Shown: positions 24,652 through 32,078 of the stretch, in pieces
Layout of the letters: each line of letters opens with the position of its first letter
Numbering within the stretch: position 1 is the first letter of the stretch
Assembly (NCBI GenBank): GCA_035378955.1
Contig: DAOSUS010000037.1
Coordinates: forward strand, 1-32,078
DNA length: 32,078 bases
From: Candidatus Hydrogenedens sp.
GTDB lineage: Bacteria > Hydrogenedentota > Hydrogenedentia > Hydrogenedentales > Hydrogenedentaceae
Direction of reading: 5' to 3'
Notes under the pieces: generated by a model
Told to the model about the DNA's origin: nothing
Database searches by the model: none
What the model saw: only the letters and a program-made list of their open reading frames with translations
Program-made: the position numbers and the translations under genes

Positions 24652-25995
24652 TTATCCTCTCCGACTATAAGGTAGTTTCCAACCATTATGATATTCACAT
24701 CCAACGAGAGCATCTGCCTTAGGATTATTAGTTACCTTTTCGGCTACAGGGTCCCAATGTACCTCTGCCTGTGTTCGGAAAGCCAGATTTCCTAAATGAG
24801 CCACTGTAGAAACGAAATGGGCTAATTCTATATTCTCAACCGGTTGCTCACGACTTTTTACACAATCAAGGAAATTACGGACATGAGCGGGTCTCGCATC
24901 CTTTCCCTGTTCTCCAACCATCTTTTCCAGACTTTTCTTTTTCGGTTCTGGAGTAAGTTCCCAACCACTATCATCTATCACCAATGTGCCTTCAGACCCG
25001 CAGAAAAGCATGCCATGAGGTTTCCCATTAGGTCCTATACCTCCTAACATCTGTTGTTCAAAAACAAGATTGTAAGAAGGGAATTCGTATAGGGCTATCT
25101 GCGTATCCGGTGTCTCGGAATTATCATCTACAACAAATTTGCCTCCCATCGAACTAACTCGTTTGGGCATTTCCATACCCATTCCCCAGAGACAAATATT
25201 AAGTAAATGCACTCCCCAATCGGTCATTAAACCGCCTGCATAATCCCAGAACCATCGAAAATTAAAGTGAAATCGATTTTTGTTAAACGGGCGTTTCGGA
25301 GCCGGTCCCAACCACATGTCATAATCCACACCAGCGGGTGGGTCGCTATCTGGTGGATTGCCGATACCACCAACCCAATCCAAATATGCCCATGCACGAA
25401 CCAAACGAATTTTTCCTAATTTCCCCGATTGCACAAAATCAATGGCCTCTTTATAATGCGTGCCACTACGCCATTGTGTTCCCATCTGAATAATCCGATT
25501 ATTCTTCTTGGCAGCCTCAAGTATAGCCCGACCTTCATCAATGGATTTTCCTAAAGGTTTTTCGCAATAAACATCCTTACCTGCATCACATGCATAAATA
25601 GTTGGTAAAGCGTGCCAGTGGTCCGGTGTAGCCACTAAAACAATATCTACATCTTTCCGTTCAATTACCTTTCGGAAATCTTTCTCTTTATCCGGTTTAT
25701 GTCCCCGCTGGGCTTCAACAAGTTTTTCTGCTTCCGCAAGCATTGCATCGTCAATATCACATATAACATTACAGTCAACCTCCGGATTTAAAAAGAAAGT
25801 GGACAAATCCACTTTTCCTATTCCACCACAACCAATTAAAGCCAAATGGATTTTTTCATTCGGAGAAACATTTTTTGCTTCTTCTTTGGCTTTTTCTGCT
25901 TGCTGGGCAAATAAAGAACTTTGAAGCAGACCCATTCCAATCCCTGAAGAAATCAAGGTGTTTTTTATGAACTCCCTACGATTTTGATTATTCAT
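24652..25995 (-). CDS. Tat-exported Gfo/Idh/MocA oxidoreductase
   Basis: An NAD(P)-dependent sugar or polyol oxidoreductase of about 447 residues. A twin-arginine signal, NRREFIKNTLISSG, precedes a hydrophobic stretch and an alanine-rich linker, so it is exported folded. The Rossmann fold has IHLALIGCGGIGKVD; the family signature VYCEKPLGKS holds the catalytic EKP lysine. The C-terminal domain includes MTDWGVHLLNICLWGMG and the closing ENIELAHFVSTVAHLGN. The ATG at 25995 has AAGGA nine bases upstream; a TTG at 26001 is possible but is too close to that site. The substrate is unknown. Such Tat-signal members are numerous in PVC and related genomes. It is transcribed alone, divergent from the methyltransferase at 26122. 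Confidence 0.9.
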   Translation of the reverse strand: MNNQNRREFIKNTLISSGIGMGLLQSSLFAQQAEKAKEEAKNVSPNEKIHLALIGCGGIGKVDLSTFFLNPEVDCNVICDIDDAMLAEAEKLVEAQRGHKPDKEKDFRKVIERKDVDIVLVATPDHWHALPTIYACDAGKDVYCEKPLGKSIDEGRAILEAAKKNNRIIQMGTQWRSGTHYKEAIDFVQSGKLGKIRLVRAWAYLDWVGGIGNPPDSDPPAGVDYDMWLGPAPKRPFNKNRFHFNFRWFWDYAGGLMTDWGVHLLNICLWGMGMEMPKRVSSMGGKFVVDDNSETPDTQIALYEFPSYNLVFEQQMLGGIGPNGKPHGMLFCGSEGTLVIDDSGWELTPEPKKKSLEKMVGEQGKDARPAHVRNFLDCVKSREQPVENIELAHFVSTVAHLGNLAFRTQAEVHWDPVAEKVTNNPKADALVGCEYHNGWKLPYSRRG

Positions 25996-26121
25996 TCTCA
26001 ACTTTCCTTCTTTTAAAGGTTCATAAATTCCAAAACAAACATTATAATTTATGTTATCATACTATTCAATTAATCATACAGAAAACCAATTAGAAATCCA
26101 AAATATTTTTTACGAAATATA

Positions 26122-26940
26122 ATGGTATCACGAATAAAAAATATTTTACATACATTAAAATGGCGGTATACCCATTATGGCTTTCAGTCTATGTGGACCG
26201 CTTTGAAAACTTATTTCCTCAATGGTATAAGAAAGTTACAAAACTATTTACTTCCACCTTTTGTGGAATGTCCTTGTTGTGGCTGGAAAGGGTATGGTTT
26301 TCGCTATTTAGATTGTGGTTGGTTTATTGTTCCCCAGGTGGAATGCCCTGCATGTCGGGGACATGAAAGACACCGATTTTTTACCCTTTTTTTAAAACGC
26401 ACTCCGCTATCTTTCCTTCAGAACAATCGGCAAAACACAAAAATACTTCATTTTGCACCTGAACATCATTTTCGAAAAATTTTAGAAAGCCATGAAAATC
26501 TTTTCCTCTTTTCAACGGATTATGCTCCCTCTGCTTTGCAACAAGTAGGCCCTCCGCGTTTTGTTGCAGATATACACCATCTTCCTATCAAAGAAGGTAG
26601 TTTTGACGGTATTGTATGCCTGCATGTCCTCGAACATGTTTTTGATGACAGAAAAGCCCTCCACGAACTCGAAAGAATTCTATCAGAAGCAGGGGAATTA
26701 CTCTTGATGGTGCCTTTTATGATGGACCAAAAGGAAACCATTGAATATGGTGCCCCTCGACCGGATATCTTCGACCATGTGCGGGGATATTCTCCTCTGG
26801 ACTTTAAAGAAAGGCTTGATATGTTCGAATATGAGGAAATCAAACCCGAAACAGTGCTTTCTGCTGATGAAATTATTAAATATAAAATCCCGAATAGTCA
26901 GATTTTATATCTGTGCAGGAAGAAAAAATGCAATAAATAA
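26122..26940 (+). CDS. SAM-dependent methyltransferase with zinc-cysteine N-terminal motif
   Basis: A 272-residue class I methyltransferase (type 11 fold). The N-terminal region carries CPCC (50-53) and CPAC (75-78), a probable zinc-binding knuckle, followed by GHERHRFF. The SAM-binding part has ILHFAPEHHF (108-117), a degenerate motif I seen in a family linked to surface polysaccharide or glycolipid loci, then VADIHHLPIKEGSFDGIVCLHVLEHV with the usual acidic and post-motif residues, and LLLMVPFMM. The substrate is not known; small molecule or glycan is more likely than nucleic acid. It has no clear ribosome-binding site and no co-directional partner in the window. Confidence 0.8.
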   Translation: MVSRIKNILHTLKWRYTHYGFQSMWTALKTYFLNGIRKLQNYLLPPFVECPCCGWKGYGFRYLDCGWFIVPQVECPACRGHERHRFFTLFLKRTPLSFLQNNRQNTKILHFAPEHHFRKILESHENLFLFSTDYAPSALQQVGPPRFVADIHHLPIKEGSFDGIVCLHVLEHVFDDRKALHELERILSEAGELLLMVPFMMDQKETIEYGAPRPDIFDHVRGYSPLDFKERLDMFEYEEIKPETVLSADEIIKYKIPNSQILYLCRKKKCNK

Positions 26941-26953
26941 AAATTAATAAAAA

Positions 26954-27226
26954 TTAGCAGAGTGCAATTAATTTTTTACGAAGAACGATACCAGCAGGGG
27001 ATTTTGGAAGTTCATCAATAATTGCAATGTCTATCTTTTCCGATTGACCATTAACCTGACTTTTTAAATGAGCCATTAACTCCTCAGGGGTTGCTTTCGC
27101 ATTCTCTCTGAGCACCACAAATATTTTGGCTTCTTTCTCTTTACTTGGTTTTGGAACTGCTATGGTGCAAACTTCTACTACATCTGGATGTTTTAATAAA
27201 ATCTCTTCCAGCAAACCATAATTCAT
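26954..27226 (-). CDS. Stand-alone acyl-CoA synthetase C-terminal domain, lysine lost
   Basis: A 90-residue protein matching only the small mobile C-terminal domain of AMP-forming acyl-CoA synthetases: EEILLKHPDVVEVCTIAVP, then KEAKIFVVLRENAKATPEEL, then IDELPKSPAGIVLRKKL. Family members read PxSPxGKxLR, and that lysine is essential for adenylation; here it is Ile80. The large N-terminal AMP-binding domain is absent: upstream is 330 bases of AT-rich non-coding DNA with a candidate promoter. It is either the relic of a deleted synthetase or a repurposed small protein. An intact reading frame and near-normal family residues elsewhere suggest it is either recent or still under selection. Confidence 0.65.
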   Translation of the reverse strand: MNYGLLEEILLKHPDVVEVCTIAVPKPSKEKEAKIFVVLRENAKATPEELMAHLKSQVNGQSEKIDIAIIDELPKSPAGIVLRKKLIALC

Positions 27227-27556
27227 ATTCTTATATCCCTATTAATCCATTTTATAACAAAGACAGATATGTGAATAAACAATATTAATATAATTATATA
27301 AATAAAACATCATTGTCAATAATTTATCTGTCCATGTAATTATTATATCAAAAATATACAATTTTTTTCAAGAAAAATTACATCTAAATTTCGAGATATT
27401 TCTGAATAAAAATAAATCACTTTTGAAAAAAAACAAACCCCTAAATTGTCCGATTTTATACAAAGCAGTACTCTGGAAATTTACTTAAAATTCGATTATG
27501 TTCGGCTTAGAATTTCAGATGATTCATACAATGTCACGATTATCCCATTCTTAATT
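27227..27556. other. AT-rich gap between minus-strand genes
   Basis: Apart from the candidate promoter at 27293-27319, I see no gene, RNA or terminator. If the neighbouring 90-residue gene is a relic of a full acyl-CoA synthetase, no recognisable remains of the missing domain are left here. Confidence 0.4.
27293..27319 (-). promoter_or_regulatory. Sigma-70-like promoter candidate
   Basis: On the minus strand a perfect TTGACA (27319-27314) is followed after 15 bases by a perfect TATAAT (27298-27293). The spacer is shorter than the optimal 17. It would start transcription about 60 bases before the stand-alone acyl-CoA synthetase domain gene. Confidence 0.35.
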
Positions 27557-28261
27557 TTATATAGGTAATAAATCAAGGGGAGGAATTCTTCCCCAGACTT
27601 TTTCAATTGTAAAACCTTCCGCATAGAGGACGCCTGCTTGTAATCCACGAAATTTTGCTGTGGTTTCTATCATAATGAATGGGTCGGTTATATGATGTCC
27701 TTTAAGCCATTTGTATTGGCTTTCATGACTTGCTAACATTGCTTTTTTCGTCTCGAAATAATCTGTTATATCAACATAAAATTCGGGTTGAGATTTAAGA
27801 CCTAATATCGTATCCATATAATAGATAGGCGTGATTTTTTCGTGTGCAGGAAATTCTGTTTTATAGTTAGGTAATGTTGCAGAAAAAGCAGCATCAAATA
27901 CTAATTGCTGTGTGATAATATGGTCTGTCATGTAATCCTGTGGACTGTGAGTAATAATCAGGTCGGGGCAGGCTTTCCGAACAATATCGGTTACTTTGGC
28001 TCTCATTTCCTGTGTAAATAAAACCCCTAAGTCGTCACAAACAGGACCCAAAACTTCCGCACCGATAATTTCACCTGCTTTTTTTGCTTCATTATTACGG
28101 ATTTCTGCTAATTGCTCCATAGGGATGTCTTTCCCGCCCATGTTTCCATTGCAAAGATGAGCCATAAAAACTTTATGCCCCTTCTTCGAATATTTCGCTA
28201 ATGTTCCACCGCAGAGGATTTCTAAGTCATCAGGATGAGCACCTATTGCTAAAATATTCAT
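27557..28261 (-). CDS. PIG-L family N-acetylglucosaminyl deacetylase
   Basis: A 234-residue zinc-dependent deacetylase of the LmbE/PIG-L family, which removes acetyl groups from N-acetylglucosamine-containing molecules. The N-terminal AHPDD (8-12) supplies the His and Asp metal ligands and the catalytic Asp. The second metal-binding part is YMTDHIIT (110-117), with H114 the likely third ligand. There is no signal peptide, so it is cytoplasmic. A run AGGGGGG lies about 8 bases before the ATG. It sits 15 bases downstream of the NagB-like gene. Together they could carry out deacetylation and deamination of an amino sugar, replacing a NagA/NagB pair; that link is inference. Family members also serve mycothiol, bacillithiol and glycolipid pathways. 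Confidence 0.88.
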   Translation of the reverse strand: MNILAIGAHPDDLEILCGGTLAKYSKKGHKVFMAHLCNGNMGGKDIPMEQLAEIRNNEAKKAGEIIGAEVLGPVCDDLGVLFTQEMRAKVTDIVRKACPDLIITHSPQDYMTDHIITQQLVFDAAFSATLPNYKTEFPAHEKITPIYYMDTILGLKSQPEFYVDITDYFETKKAMLASHESQYKWLKGHHITDPFIMIETTAKFRGLQAGVLYAEGFTIEKVWGRIPPLDLLPI

Positions 28262-28276
28262 TTCATATACCCCCCT

Positions 28277-29227
28277 CTAATTACATTCGGGATTAAGAGG
28301 TCCTGCCAGTTCTTTCAAGAAGAACAAATTGCCGGGGAGGGTAGGCATAAAACTGCTTGGAACCCAAATATTCGGACCATATCGCAATGTAACCCAGAGG
28401 CTCATGCCCTGCCACATCATACCTCTACCTAATGTTCCATCGGCGCCGCCAATAATTTTATCTGCTTTCAGAAAAATACCCGGACCAATTGTATTTGCAA
28501 AACAGGGAACTAATGTTGTTCTGCTTTTGAAACTGGTGATTGCATTTTGTTCAATAGTTAACGGATGCAATTGGGCTCCGAGCCGATAATCCTGTTTTTT
28601 CCATTCTTCTACAGATTTAAATTCCTCCGCAAAATGAGGTTCCCAGAAAGCGATATGGAATACTCGACCAATGCCAAAAACGAGAATAAGTTTGGCACCA
28701 TTATTTTTCAATTCACCTATCTTTTCCGGGTATTGAGGCAACAGTTTTTTTGTAGCAAAAAAGCGCTGTTTTTCGGGTACTGTTAATTTCCCCAGAGGCC
28801 CATAAAATGCATCTTCCATGGCATTCTGAAAAGCCCCTGCAGATTTCGGTGGCAAGGTATTCCCGTTCTTATCACTCCATTCATCCATATTAAATCCCCA
28901 CACATGTTTGCAATCCACCCCCCATTCTTGAAGGAAATATACAACCCATTTATACATTCCCATAGGACCTACAGGGAGGATTAGAATAACCTGTTTGCCC
29001 TCTTCCTTGCCGGCGCATATTTCATAGGCAATCCTATGACCAATCTTTACATTGAATTCTTCCAGAGTTTCGCAAATTACAGGTTCAAAATTCTTATGCC
29101 ACCATTTTTGCCGTTCTAATACTTTTGATGGTGGATTTGCACAGCATTTTTCAATTTTTTTCAAGTCCCATCCTTTGGGAAAGAATTGTTCAAGTAGTGA
29201 ACCTTTGAGCGTGTCTAATAAATTCAT
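28277..29227 (-). CDS. NagB-like (glucosamine-6-phosphate deaminase superfamily) protein
   Basis: A 316-residue protein of the NagB/ribose-5-phosphate-isomerase-like fold. Two signature blocks are visible: HVWGFNMDEW (108-117), matching the FNMDEY motif with D115, and GIGRVFHIAFWEP (185-197), matching GxGxDGHIAFNEP. The His (H191) and Glu (E196) are kept, but the Asp of the Asp-His-Glu triad is Val189 and the next Gly is Phe. The protein is longer than classic NagB (about 260-270 residues), with an extra N-terminal region. It therefore may be an isomerase, a deaminase with altered chemistry, or a non-catalytic partner. AAAGGA lies 7 bases upstream of the ATG. It is the first gene of a pair with the PIG-L deacetylase. 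Confidence 0.75.
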   Translation of the reverse strand: MNLLDTLKGSLLEQFFPKGWDLKKIEKCCANPPSKVLERQKWWHKNFEPVICETLEEFNVKIGHRIAYEICAGKEEGKQVILILPVGPMGMYKWVVYFLQEWGVDCKHVWGFNMDEWSDKNGNTLPPKSAGAFQNAMEDAFYGPLGKLTVPEKQRFFATKKLLPQYPEKIGELKNNGAKLILVFGIGRVFHIAFWEPHFAEEFKSVEEWKKQDYRLGAQLHPLTIEQNAITSFKSRTTLVPCFANTIGPGIFLKADKIIGGADGTLGRGMMWQGMSLWVTLRYGPNIWVPSSFMPTLPGNLFFLKELAGPLNPECN

Positions 29228-29268
29228 ATCCTTTTCCTTTCAAAACATGTTATAGGTTTAATAATCAC

Positions 29269-29286
29269 ATACTTTTTATAAAGTAT
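29269..29286. promoter_or_regulatory. Perfect palindrome, operator candidate
   Basis: ATACTTT and AAAGTAT surround a TTAT centre, 41 bases upstream of the NagB-like start. It is perfect over 7-base arms, as expected for a dimeric repressor of sugar genes. A second, weaker palindrome, ATCAAG-TATTG-CTTGAT, lies at 29344-29360 in the same gap. No regulator gene is adjacent. Confidence 0.35.
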
Positions 29287-29493
29287 AAACCCATTTTATA
29301 TTCCTTTCAAATTTCTGGAAAAGGAAAAGGAATTGTAGGACATATCAAGTATTGCTTGATTCTAATAAATATCCCTGGAATATCCTAATAATGAACCTTA
29401 TAAATTTGTATACAAAAAACAAAATTCTTTTGCCATTATATATTCATTGGTAGGTGAAAACTATCTATTTTTTTAATTGTCGGATATACCCTA

Positions 29494-31530
29494 TTATTTT
29501 GGAATAGAGGCTTCTTCAGGTGTTTCGAAAGTAACCTCCTGTTGAGTAGGTTTCCGTATGGTTGGCAATTCACATTTTTCACTATCACAGTATAGGTCTT
29601 GCTGTTCTAATGTGTTTATTTGCTCGAATTGAATAGGTTTCAATCGAGATACTGCTTTATCATAGATTTCCTTGGTAATTTCTTGATACGGTGCCTGAGG
29701 ATAATTATGTTCTTCTAAAGGTAAGAAGCTGATAGATTTTAATCGTGTTTCGTACAGTTCAAGGATATAAGGAATATCTTTAGCCTCTTCGGGTTTAAAG
29801 GTAATAGTGGCACTTACCTGATTATCTGCCCAGTAATATTGCATTTGGGCGACATTTTCAACCTGCTCCCAGATAGATACATCTCTCTTGGAACGAGAGA
29901 AATGAGGTTGATGAACAGGGAAGTAAACAACCCATGTGTTATCTCCGTAGACGGACTCCTCAATACGATAACCTGCTTTACGGATGGGTTCGATTAAGGG
30001 GCTGGTCTTATCAATTCGTATGGTGCGGTAATAATATTCAGCGTGCGGATAATGCACCCCGGGAGTGACACCCGGAAGAAGGGATACAGTTCCACTGGGC
30101 TTGATGCTGGTTTTCTTAATACTTTCAGGTATGCATAACCAGCGTGAATAAATTTTATCTAATTCACTAATATATTTATAGCCTTCATCACACCAATGGA
30201 AATGTTCGCGTTTCCCAATTCGTTCGAAGTTTTCTACGATCCCTGATTGTGAAAGTCCAATACGCCGATTACGAAGCATGATAGCATTGGTGCGTTCATT
30301 GTGTGTTGGAATAAGGGTTACTGTTTTTGCATATAAATAAGCATATTTTAAGGTTCTTTTATATTCCTCAAAAGAAGCATGTCGTGAAGGAAAGGTTTCT
30401 ACCAGATTGCAAATTTCAAACGATTCCAGACTTTGTTCGGCACAGGGATTTGTTCCTGCAACATTGGCATCGAGCCAGTTGGGACCATCTTTTAACCGTC
30501 CGTAGGCACGGGCATTTTCCAGCCAGAAATAGCCGGGTTCCCCATTGATAGAGGTCTGTTTGCCTGTTTTATGATAACTCATCCCTTCGCGGGCTATAAC
30601 GCTATTATTAGAAGCCCAACGCCATGCCATCAATCGGTCTTCATGCAATCGTGGGTCTTTCAATTTGAGATATTCATCATCTTCTGGAAAACCTAAAACT
30701 AATTCTGCCGTTCTTCGAACCCCTCCTGAAACTACACATTTACCAATGATATTCATCAAGTCGGTTATTTCTGTTGATGTGATAGAATGCCCTATACGCG
30801 GTTGAAGCACAATATCAATATTCTTTACACATTCAATTAAAGGTCCGGGGCCCGGGGCTATTCCTCCAAATGTGCGGATAGGCGAACCCATAGGACGAAT
30901 TCGAGAATAATCTATTTGTGAAGGGCGCAAGCCTTTACCTGCGTAGGAATTTAAAATTACACGAATTAAGTCAACCCAACCTTCTTTGGAATCATCAACG
31001 ACATGGGTATATTCACCAATCTTGGGTTGATGTATAACAACTTTATGGGCTCCCTTTGTGTCAAAAGCAACGCCAACACCTAACATGGACATATCCATCA
31101 GAAAGCAGAATGGTTCTGCAAAGTCCATGTCAATATCTTCCGTTGAAACAAAAGCACAATTATTCAACGCAGCAGACCCACGAACATAGATATAATCGGT
31201 TCCCATCATCCAAAGACCCCGTCCCGGGGGAAGAAACTTAAATTCCCACATCAAACGGAACATTTCCTGGGCAGAGCGTTGGGCTTTATCTTTTTTCCAG
31301 GGAAGTTTCAGATTGATACAATGGTTCCACTGAATTGTATAACAACCCTCTACGACCCTTCGGATTGTTTCCCAAAATTCCTCTGTCCGTCCACCACTAT
31401 CAGGAACATTACGCGCATAGGTTCGCTTATAGGTAATATAACCCAGCGGACCCCAATTCGGTTGCTTGTCTTTGTATTGATTAATAAATTCCTCGTCTAA
31501 CTTAAATCTTTCACGAATTGGAAACAACAT
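29494..31530 (-). CDS. nrdJ: Class II (adenosylcobalamin-dependent) ribonucleoside-triphosphate reductase
   Basis: This cytoplasmic enzyme makes deoxyribonucleotides with a B12-derived radical and needs no oxygen. The 678-residue protein follows the monomeric Lactobacillus-type layout. C125 in LNNCAFVS and C374 in FEICNLVE form the expected redox pair. NPCAEQSLES (361-370) holds N361, the thiyl-radical C363 and E365; the 11-residue spacing between C363 and C374 matches the known enzyme. KPSGTVSLLPGVTPGVHYPH is the conserved phosphate-binding region. The C-terminal shuttle cysteines are C648 and C653 in YCDSEKCE. AGGAAGGA lies 7 bases upstream of the ATG. It is 68 bases downstream of thyX on the same strand. 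I see no cobalamin riboswitch or NrdR box in the short gap. Confidence 0.95.
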   Translation of the reverse strand: MLFPIRERFKLDEEFINQYKDKQPNWGPLGYITYKRTYARNVPDSGGRTEEFWETIRRVVEGCYTIQWNHCINLKLPWKKDKAQRSAQEMFRLMWEFKFLPPGRGLWMMGTDYIYVRGSAALNNCAFVSTEDIDMDFAEPFCFLMDMSMLGVGVAFDTKGAHKVVIHQPKIGEYTHVVDDSKEGWVDLIRVILNSYAGKGLRPSQIDYSRIRPMGSPIRTFGGIAPGPGPLIECVKNIDIVLQPRIGHSITSTEITDLMNIIGKCVVSGGVRRTAELVLGFPEDDEYLKLKDPRLHEDRLMAWRWASNNSVIAREGMSYHKTGKQTSINGEPGYFWLENARAYGRLKDGPNWLDANVAGTNPCAEQSLESFEICNLVETFPSRHASFEEYKRTLKYAYLYAKTVTLIPTHNERTNAIMLRNRRIGLSQSGIVENFERIGKREHFHWCDEGYKYISELDKIYSRWLCIPESIKKTSIKPSGTVSLLPGVTPGVHYPHAEYYYRTIRIDKTSPLIEPIRKAGYRIEESVYGDNTWVVYFPVHQPHFSRSKRDVSIWEQVENVAQMQYYWADNQVSATITFKPEEAKDIPYILELYETRLKSISFLPLEEHNYPQAPYQEITKEIYDKAVSRLKPIQFEQINTLEQQDLYCDSEKCELPTIRKPTQQEVTFETPEEASIPK

Positions 31531-31598
31531 AGTTTATTCCTTCCTTTGTTTATCTATTTAAATTTTTATTTTTAATTTCAAACCTTAAAAAAGATAAA

Positions 31599-32078
31599 TT
31601 AAACCTTTTTATGTTTCGTTTTTACCCATGGAATTCCGTTTACCATCTCTGTTTCATAATCCACAAAAACATTAGGAAAATGTTTTTGGACTATGGAAAA
31701 AACATTACTAAACAGAAGCCTTATTTCCTCTTCTGCTGAAGGGTCTGTCCTCTGTTCAATAACATGTCGTAATGTCCTTAAATTGCAAGACCAACCAATT
31801 GTTGTAGCAACGCCCATAGGAGCAATACGCCGTAACCCAGAGGTAATTTGCTTTTTAAGTTCAAAGGGATGTTTATCCAATTCAAAAAGGTCTGAGAGTT
31901 CCTTCTGCAATCGTTCCATCTCCTCAACCGTTCGAACAAAAATTTCCATACCTTTTTCATTCTCACGAATATGTGTCGGAATATACATGGAAAGCGTTTC
32001 TAATCGAACAAAGCGAAGTGATTCCTGAGATATAGCCGTCCCAGCCCTATGACGGACCAATTCATGCGTAACAACACG
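31599..32078 (-). CDS. thyX: Flavin-dependent thymidylate synthase, 5' end beyond window
   Basis: ThyX makes dTMP from dUMP using FAD and methylene-tetrahydrofolate, an alternative to ThyA. The last 159 codons are present; the frame is open to the window edge, where it reads RVVTHELVRHR, so the true start lies outside. The signature RHRAGTAISQESLRF corresponds to the ThyX motif RHRX7S but has eight residues before the Ser. WSCNLRTLRHVIEQRTDPSAEEEIRLLF is the conserved nucleotide- and FAD-binding helix region. nrdJ follows on the same strand, so the two genes likely work together to supply DNA precursors. Confidence 0.88.
   Translation of the reverse strand, partial: RVVTHELVRHRAGTAISQESLRFVRLETLSMYIPTHIRENEKGMEIFVRTVEEMERLQKELSDLFELDKHPFELKKQITSGLRRIAPMGVATTIGWSCNLRTLRHVIEQRTDPSAEEEIRLLFSNVFSIVQKHFPNVFVDYETEMVNGIPWVKTKHKKV

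Noticed and set aside
31693..32028. Plus-strand open frame antisense to thyX
   Set aside because: The minus strand carries clear ThyX motifs; this frame is incidental.
1..32078. CRISPR array, tRNA, rRNA or riboswitch
   Set aside because: No regularly spaced repeats, cloverleaf-like sequences, rRNA segments or recognisable riboswitch were seen in the gaps I read; a covariance-model scan would be decisive.

Overview
The window reads as chromosomal DNA from an AT-rich, Gram-negative-type bacterium. It has outer-membrane assembly genes (BamD-like, LptE), secreted or Tat-exported proteins, a flagellin behind a sigma-28 promoter, a flavin-dependent ThyX and a B12-dependent class II ribonucleotide reductase. 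These suggest an anaerobic or microaerobic life. Secreted glycosidase-like giants, a WbsX/GH99-like protein, a Tat-signal Gfo/Idh/MocA oxidoreductase and a PIG-L/NagB-like pair fit PVC, Hydrogenedentota or Sumerlaeota-like uncultured lineages. That placement is inference; no rRNA gene is present.

Layout: (1) 74-1725, a type II restriction-modification pair, then on the minus strand a secreted WbsX/GH99-like protein translationally coupled to an orphan DNA methyltransferase. (2) 3967-6638, bamD-like, lptE and holA in one plus-strand cluster. (3) 6806-13013, a minus-strand pair: a polytopic membrane protein and a 1538-residue secreted GH38-like protein that appears to have lost all its zinc ligands. 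(4) 13014-14437, a repeat-rich gap, a clear sigma-28 promoter, a leader with a CsrA-like site, a small flagellin and its terminator. (5) 14868-17452, a second, ATGA-coupled restriction-modification pair lying between two 24-bp imperfect direct repeats. (6) 17836-23806, a minus-strand trpC-trpF-trpB-trpA cluster ending in a cytoplasmic GH94-like gene; trpC carries one in-frame TGA and is otherwise intact. (7) 24000-27226, an ECF sigma factor, a Tat-exported oxidoreductase, a zinc-cysteine methyltransferase and a free-standing acyl-CoA synthetase C-terminal domain without its catalytic lysine. (8) 27557-29227, a PIG-L deacetylase with a NagB-like protein behind a perfect palindrome. (9) 29494 to the end, class II ribonucleotide reductase and a 5'-truncated thyX, both serving DNA precursor supply.

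The features most worth follow-up are the TGA in trpC, the direct repeats bracketing the second restriction-modification cassette, the GH38-like protein without a metal site, the altered NagB-like active site beside a deacetylase, and the flagellin leader. I found no CRISPR array, rRNA, tRNA or intact insertion sequence.
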